64,000 bases of DNA, taken from positions 1 to 64,000 of the forward strand of contig JAURYB010000026.1 of NCBI GenBank assembly GCA_030654075.1. The letters are read 5' to 3'. Position 1 is the first letter of the stretch. The number at the start of each line of letters is the position of its first letter. This stretch comes from Bacteroidales bacterium. GTDB lineage: Bacteria; Bacteroidota; Bacteroidia; Bacteroidales; UBA4417. Under the pieces are notes generated by a model. It was not told the origin of the DNA. It made no database searches and saw only the letters and a list, made by a program, of their open reading frames with translations. A program made the translations under genes and the position numbers. Below, one piece after another: positions 60,628-64,000 of this stretch.

Positions 60628-60914
60628 TTTGATAGCGATATTTCGTCCTGTAACAAATATTTCCTGATCCTTGGTTTTATGGCAGAACGTTCGATCAAAT
60701 CTACTTTTATCTGAAGTATTTCTTCAAGTTCAAGTTTGATTCTGGCGAATGTCAGCAGGCTGATAGGCTGAATCACTTCAATAACAATATCAATATCGCT
60801 CTTTGATGTTTGTTGTCCTCTGGCAACTGAACCTACAACTGAAGCTGAAAGTATACCATACTTGCGCAACAGCGGCATGGTCTTTTGACTGATTTCGGGA
60901 ATGGTTAAGTTCAT
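60624..60914 (-). CDS. mntA: MntA-type antitoxin nucleotidyltransferase
   Basis: The protein is about 97 aa from the ATG at 60914 (MNLTIPEISQKTMPLLRKYG). The minimal nucleotidyltransferase motif GSX10DXD is present as GSVARGQQTSKSDID (28-42). It is the antitoxin of HepT and acts by AMPylation. The frame is open to 60974, but that start would overlap the start region of the amidase gene less naturally, and the ATG at 60914 matches the family N-terminus. Confidence 0.88.
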   Translation of the reverse strand: MNLTIPEISQKTMPLLRKYGILSASVVGSVARGQQTSKSDIDIVIEVIQPISLLTFARIKLELEEILQIKVDLIERSAIKPRIRKYLLQDEISLSK

Positions 60915-60982
60915 GTTACAGATATAATTATTTATGATTTGGATATTTGAATTGCTGTCTCCCAAAAAAGCCATTACAATAA

Positions 60983-61858
60983 TTAGACTTCGTCAATATA
61001 TCGTTTCGTTATTGGCTGGTACGAATCAATTCTTCTGTCCCTTAAAAATGGCCAGTGTGTCCGGTAGCGATCCGTTTCAGCCAGTTCCAACTCATGAATA
61101 TGTAGTTCTTCCTTGTCATGAGAAGCTTCGTACAATAGTGTTCCGAAAGGATTGCTGACAAACGATCCGCCCCAGAATTTCATGGCTCCATCCTGTTCCA
61201 TCCCGACACGGTTTACACTTACCACATGCACAGCGTTGGCAACCGCATGGCTACGCTGAATAGTTTGCCAGGCATTGTGCTGTTCAATATTGGTGGCTTC
61301 ATCCTGCGATGTGGCCCAACCGATGGCAGTTGGGTAAAACAGGATTTCGGCTCCCATAAGTGAAGTGATTCGTGCTGCTTCCGGGTACCATTGATCCCAA
61401 CAAATTAGAACTCCAATTGTGGCAAACTTTGTTTTAAAGACTTTATACCCAAGGTCGCCCGGCGTGAAATAGAATTTTTCATAAAATGACGGGTCATCGG
61501 GAATATGCATTTTGCGGTATTTGCCAAGATATGTTCCATCGGCATCCAATACTGCGGTTGTGTTGTGGTATAAACCCTGTGCGCGCTTTTCAAATAAGGA
61601 CGAAATAATCACAACACCAAGTTCTTTGGCAAGATCACCTAACGTATTTGTTGTAGAACCGGGGATGGTTTCAGCCAACAGGAAATTGTCGTAATTCTCT
61701 TCGTTACAGAAATACAATGAGGTGAAAAGTTCCTGGAAGCACACAATCTGAGCGCCCTGGGCGGCAGCTTCCCTTGTTTTATCAATGGCTTTTTGCAGGT
61801 TCCCATCCTTGCTGGAAGTGCAGCTCATTTGCACCAGCGCAACTTTAACTTTAGGCAT
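60983..61858 (-). CDS. aguB: N-carbamoylputrescine amidase
   Basis: This 291-aa nitrilase-superfamily enzyme has the catalytic triad Glu43 (CFQELF), Lys116 (KYRKMHIPDD) and Cys153 (VLICWDQWYPEA). NAWQTIQRSHAVANAVHVVS and DRYRTHWPFLRDRRID are characteristic of AguB. It hydrolyses N-carbamoylputrescine to putrescine, CO2 and ammonia. It and aguA would complete the agmatine route to putrescine. A -7 box precedes it, so it may be the first gene of an aguB-mntA-hepT-aguA unit. Confidence 0.93.
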   Translation of the reverse strand: MPKVKVALVQMSCTSSKDGNLQKAIDKTREAAAQGAQIVCFQELFTSLYFCNEENYDNFLLAETIPGSTTNTLGDLAKELGVVIISSLFEKRAQGLYHNTTAVLDADGTYLGKYRKMHIPDDPSFYEKFYFTPGDLGYKVFKTKFATIGVLICWDQWYPEAARITSLMGAEILFYPTAIGWATSQDEATNIEQHNAWQTIQRSHAVANAVHVVSVNRVGMEQDGAMKFWGGSFVSNPFGTLLYEASHDKEELHIHELELAETDRYRTHWPFLRDRRIDSYQPITKRYIDEV

Positions 61859-61902
61859 GATTTATAATTGAGTTGTGATTTTCTATAGATTTTATTGCGG
61901 CT

Positions 61903-61910
61903 CAAATGTA
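61903..61910 (-). promoter_or_regulatory. -7 box of the aguB unit
   Basis: The minus strand reads TACATTTG, a perfect TAnnTTTG, 44 bp before the ATG at 61858. Confidence 0.5.
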
Positions 61911-62070
61911 CAAAAAACTGCGCTATCTGCTCTTCAAAAGAATTATAGGCTTAGTACCGAAGGCCTTGGTTTGATAGCAATCTTCTGAAAATATTATACG
62001 CCAATTTTATAAATGATTTTCAATTCAATTTTGATTCACTGTATATATTCCGTTCATGATATTTTGTTTT

Positions 62071-62182
62071 GCCACAGATTTCACAGATTAGCACAGATTT
62101 TAAACTGCCAACGCAGTTTTTCTGTTTTAAAAATTTTAATATGAATTCATTTTTAATCTGTGAAATCTGCGTAATCTGTGGC
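62071..62182. repeat. GCCACAGATTTCACAGATT-type palindromic repeat
   Basis: GCCACAGATTTCACAGATTA (62071-62090) is matched in reverse by TAATCTGTGAAATCTGCGTA followed by ATCTGTGGC (62154-62182). A small hairpin AAACTGC/GCAGTTT (62102-62119) sits in the middle. The arms consist of repeated CACAGATT words. Comparable repeats are common in many bacterial genomes. Confidence 0.82.
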
Positions 62183-62231
62183 TAACACTGTCCCTTGTAA
62201 CTTTGTTGATGCAAAGAATTAGCCATCCAAT

Positions 62232-63242
62232 CTATTTAGAATTATGACTATGTTCCAAAACCACCCGCCCGGTTATTCCTCCTTTTAAAATCTTCTCAAT
62301 ACTTAAATGAATTTCATTCAGCCCGACTATTTTAGTTTCAATATGTTGAAAATCAGGTTTCCATGCATTTGCCAAATTGTCCCATAACTTTAACCTTAAA
62401 TCCATTGGTGTTGTTGCAGAATTTACTCCAAGAAGGTTAACTCCGTTTAAGATAAACGGGAAAACGCTGGTATTGAGCTGGGGAGAAGACACATTTCCGC
62501 AACTGGCAACATTGCCATTAGTTTTAAGTGATTTCAGGATTGTTGCCAGTGTATTACCTCCAACAGTATCAATAGCAGCGGCCCATTGCGGGCGTAATAG
62601 CATCCGACCCGACTGATCATCAACTTCTGTTCGGCTAATAATTGTTTGTGCTCCTAATTTTTTAAGATACTCGTGCTGATCCGTCTTACCACTTGAAGCC
62701 GTAACATTGAACCCCAGTTTTGATGCAATTGCAACGGAAATACTTCCAACACCACCGGTTGCTCCTGTAACAAGTAATGGTCCTTCTTCAGGTTTTTGTC
62801 TACAACGCAAAAGATGATGCACCGAAAGTGCTGCTGTAAATCCCGCAGTTCCGAGAATCATACTTTCTTTAAGGCTCAAACCGTCTGGCAATGAAACCAC
62901 CCATTCAGCAGGGACATTAATATATTCACCAAACCCTCCTGCAGTATTCATTCCTAGGTCATAGCCAGTAACAATTACCTGGTCGCCGGGCTGAAATTTA
63001 TCAGAACTGCTTTCTACAACAATTCCGGCTGCATCAATGCCTGGTGTGTGAGGATATCGGCGGGTTACGCCTTTATTTCCAGTTGCTGACAAAGCATCTT
63101 TGTAATTCAGGGAAGAATATGCGACTTTGATAAGAACTCCGTTTTGCTGGAGATCATCAGTCGATCGCTGGATAACCTGGTTTTTAAAGGATCCGTCAGA
63201 TTCTTCAGTTACCCAATATGCTAAAAAAGGGAGATTTTTCAT
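62232..63242 (-). CDS. YhdH/YhfP-family zinc-free medium-chain oxidoreductase
   Basis: The protein is 336 aa. It contains SYSSLNYKDALSATGNKGV-like YSSLNYKDALSATG, then PHTPGIDAAGIVVES, LGTAGFTAALSVHHLL and the nucleotide-binding VTGATGGVGSISVAIASKLG. These match the YhdH (AcuI) group of NADPH-dependent quinone or acryloyl-CoA reductases. The C-terminal LGVNSATTPMDLRLKLWDNL is also typical. Physiological substrate is not evident from context. Confidence 0.9.
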   Translation of the reverse strand: MKNLPFLAYWVTEESDGSFKNQVIQRSTDDLQQNGVLIKVAYSSLNYKDALSATGNKGVTRRYPHTPGIDAAGIVVESSSDKFQPGDQVIVTGYDLGMNTAGGFGEYINVPAEWVVSLPDGLSLKESMILGTAGFTAALSVHHLLRCRQKPEEGPLLVTGATGGVGSISVAIASKLGFNVTASSGKTDQHEYLKKLGAQTIISRTEVDDQSGRMLLRPQWAAAIDTVGGNTLATILKSLKTNGNVASCGNVSSPQLNTSVFPFILNGVNLLGVNSATTPMDLRLKLWDNLANAWKPDFQHIETKIVGLNEIHLSIEKILKGGITGRVVLEHSHNSK

Positions 63243-63693
63243 TGGAGTGATTTTTTTACCACGGAGGCACGGAGAACATAGAGAAACACGGAGGGAAAGA
63301 TTGCACAGATTTTTTTATACAAAGTAAGGAAATTGAATAACACAGATTAACTATCTATGTTTCTCTGTGGTTTCTTCGTGAAATCCGTGCCTTCGTGGTT
63401 TTAACATAACGGAATTTATTCGTACACCGAAAATATGAAATTTATAAAAGCGAAAAGCCGGATTGACTTCGAACCTGAATTATTTTATTGTGAACAATTT
63501 AAAAGTGAATTTTGTTTTATATTTTTACATCAGTTTAAATACAGAAGGATTTATCTGCCGGAATGGGAAATTTTCCAAAGTAAAGCTGTTGCTTGATTCT
63601 ATAACTACAATATTTTTTTTCGTAACCAAATTGAGTATATCTCGTCTGATAATTCGTAATCTTAAAATTATAAATAAATTAAATTTTTTCAAC
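63243..63693. other. Intergenic region with a large CCACGGAG repeat
   Basis: This 451-bp gap between yhdH and the secreted-protein gene holds the second CCACGGAG element (63258-63399). The remaining 290 bp are AT-rich; no gene was recognised on either strand. Confidence 0.6.
63258..63399. repeat. CCACGGAG-type palindromic repeat, copy 2
   Basis: ACCACGGAGGCACGGA (63258-63273) faces TCCGTGCCTTCGTGGT (63384-63399), one mismatch in 16. Inside, ATAGAGAAACA pairs with TGTTTCTCTGT, so the fold continues. The central part also holds CACAGATT words, linking this family to the repeat at 62071. Confidence 0.85.
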
Positions 63694-64000
63694 ATGAAAA
63701 CACTGAAATTTCTATTGATTTTCCTGGTAATCGGGATGCTGGCAGTTACAACCAAAGCACAAAACGTTGATGAAATTCTTAAAAAGCATGCCGACGCCAT
63801 CGGAGGCCTTGAAAACTGGGCAAAGATTAAAACGATGAAGATGGATATGGTTATGAAAATGCAGGGGATGGAAATTCCCATAGTAGCCACTCAGGTCAAT
63901 TGCACTGCAATGCGAACGGATATTACGGCAATGGGAATGAGCGGATATTCCATTATTACAAAAACAAATGGCTGGAACTTTATGCCTTTTCAAGGTCAAA
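63694..64000 (+). CDS. Secreted LolA-like / outer-membrane lipoprotein-sorting-like protein, partial
   Basis: An ATG at 63694 opens a frame that continues past the window end (102 codons seen). It starts with a signal peptide MKTLKFLLIFLVIGMLAVTT followed by KAQ, then NVDEILKKHADAIGGLENWA and KIKTMKMDMVMKMQGMEI. This opening is common to Bacteroidota secreted proteins of the outer-membrane lipoprotein-sorting (LolA/LolB fold) group. The C-terminus is missing, so the family call is tentative. Confidence 0.6.
   Translation, partial: MKTLKFLLIFLVIGMLAVTTKAQNVDEILKKHADAIGGLENWAKIKTMKMDMVMKMQGMEIPIVATQVNCTAMRTDITAMGMSGYSIITKTNGWNFMPFQGQ

Larger units (their letters stand above)
61859..62231. other. 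Intergenic region between yhdH and aguB with a large palindromic repeat
   Basis: This 373-bp gap contains the aguB -7 box and the CACAGATT-type inverted repeat (62071-62182). No gene was recognised. Confidence 0.6.

Noticed and set aside
63525-63999. Minus-strand frames over the last 475 bases
   Set aside because: They are opposite the clear signal-peptide-bearing gene starting at 63694 and show no family pattern.

Overview
The window reads as chromosome of a member of the Bacteroidota, most likely class Bacteroidia. The grounds are a type IX secretion C-terminal sorting domain, a DUF5723 outer-membrane protein, an 11-subunit complex I operon without nuoEFG, a bTHX ribosomal protein, and about fifteen copies of the phylum's TAnnTTTG -7 promoter box just upstream of genes. 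Shine-Dalgarno sequences are not prominent. No species is claimed.

Layout. 1-9.3 kb: a partial NamZ-type muramidase, a LolC/E-like permease, a small CBM48 protein, a metallo-hydrolase/cysH pair, a large T9SS-secreted protein and mpl. 9.6-16.6 kb: an NAD-precursor salvage pair (pnuC plus nicotinamide riboside kinase), a surface-sugar pair (GT4 plus a formyltransferase/propeller fusion), an M28 peptidase, a TfoX-C protein and a CAP-SPOR protein. 16.8-28.6 kb: housekeeping genes (parE, nnr, rlmD, aroK, recQ, mpg, hup, fmt, a TPR protein, trmH). 28.7-40.4 kb: bTHX with a long tail, a murD2-murL-like pair, yqgE, a rhomboid protease, a membrane protein, DUF5723, a lone oppC, a J-domain protein, an AIM24-family protein and tRNA-His. 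40.5-51.3 kb: nuoABCDHIJKLMN on the minus strand. 51.7-57.9 kb: an AT-rich defence-like island (NACHT NTPase, PtuA/PtuB-like ATPase and HNH nuclease, DUF4238). 58.3-64 kb: an SGNH hydrolase, aguA and aguB of agmatine catabolism with a HepT-MntA toxin-antitoxin pair between them, a YhdH oxidoreductase and the start of a secreted protein.

How the genes connect. Cell-wall metabolism recurs: NamZ (turnover), Mpl (tripeptide recycling) and MurD2/MurL, which would make UDP-MurNAc-L-Ala-D-Glu through L-Glu ligation followed by epimerisation instead of MurI plus MurD. PnuC with the kinase makes NMN from nicotinamide riboside. The nuo operon lacks the NADH-oxidising module, so its electron donor is probably not NADH through NuoEFG.

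The most unusual non-coding signal is a set of degenerate tandem arrays with an exact 7-bp period (two have 8 bp). They differ in sequence but keep the same spacing, sit directly beside start or stop codons at twelve sites, and are concentrated in the nuo operon. Several families of short palindromic, MITE-like repeats are also present. I saw no insertion sequence, rRNA, CRISPR array or replication origin.
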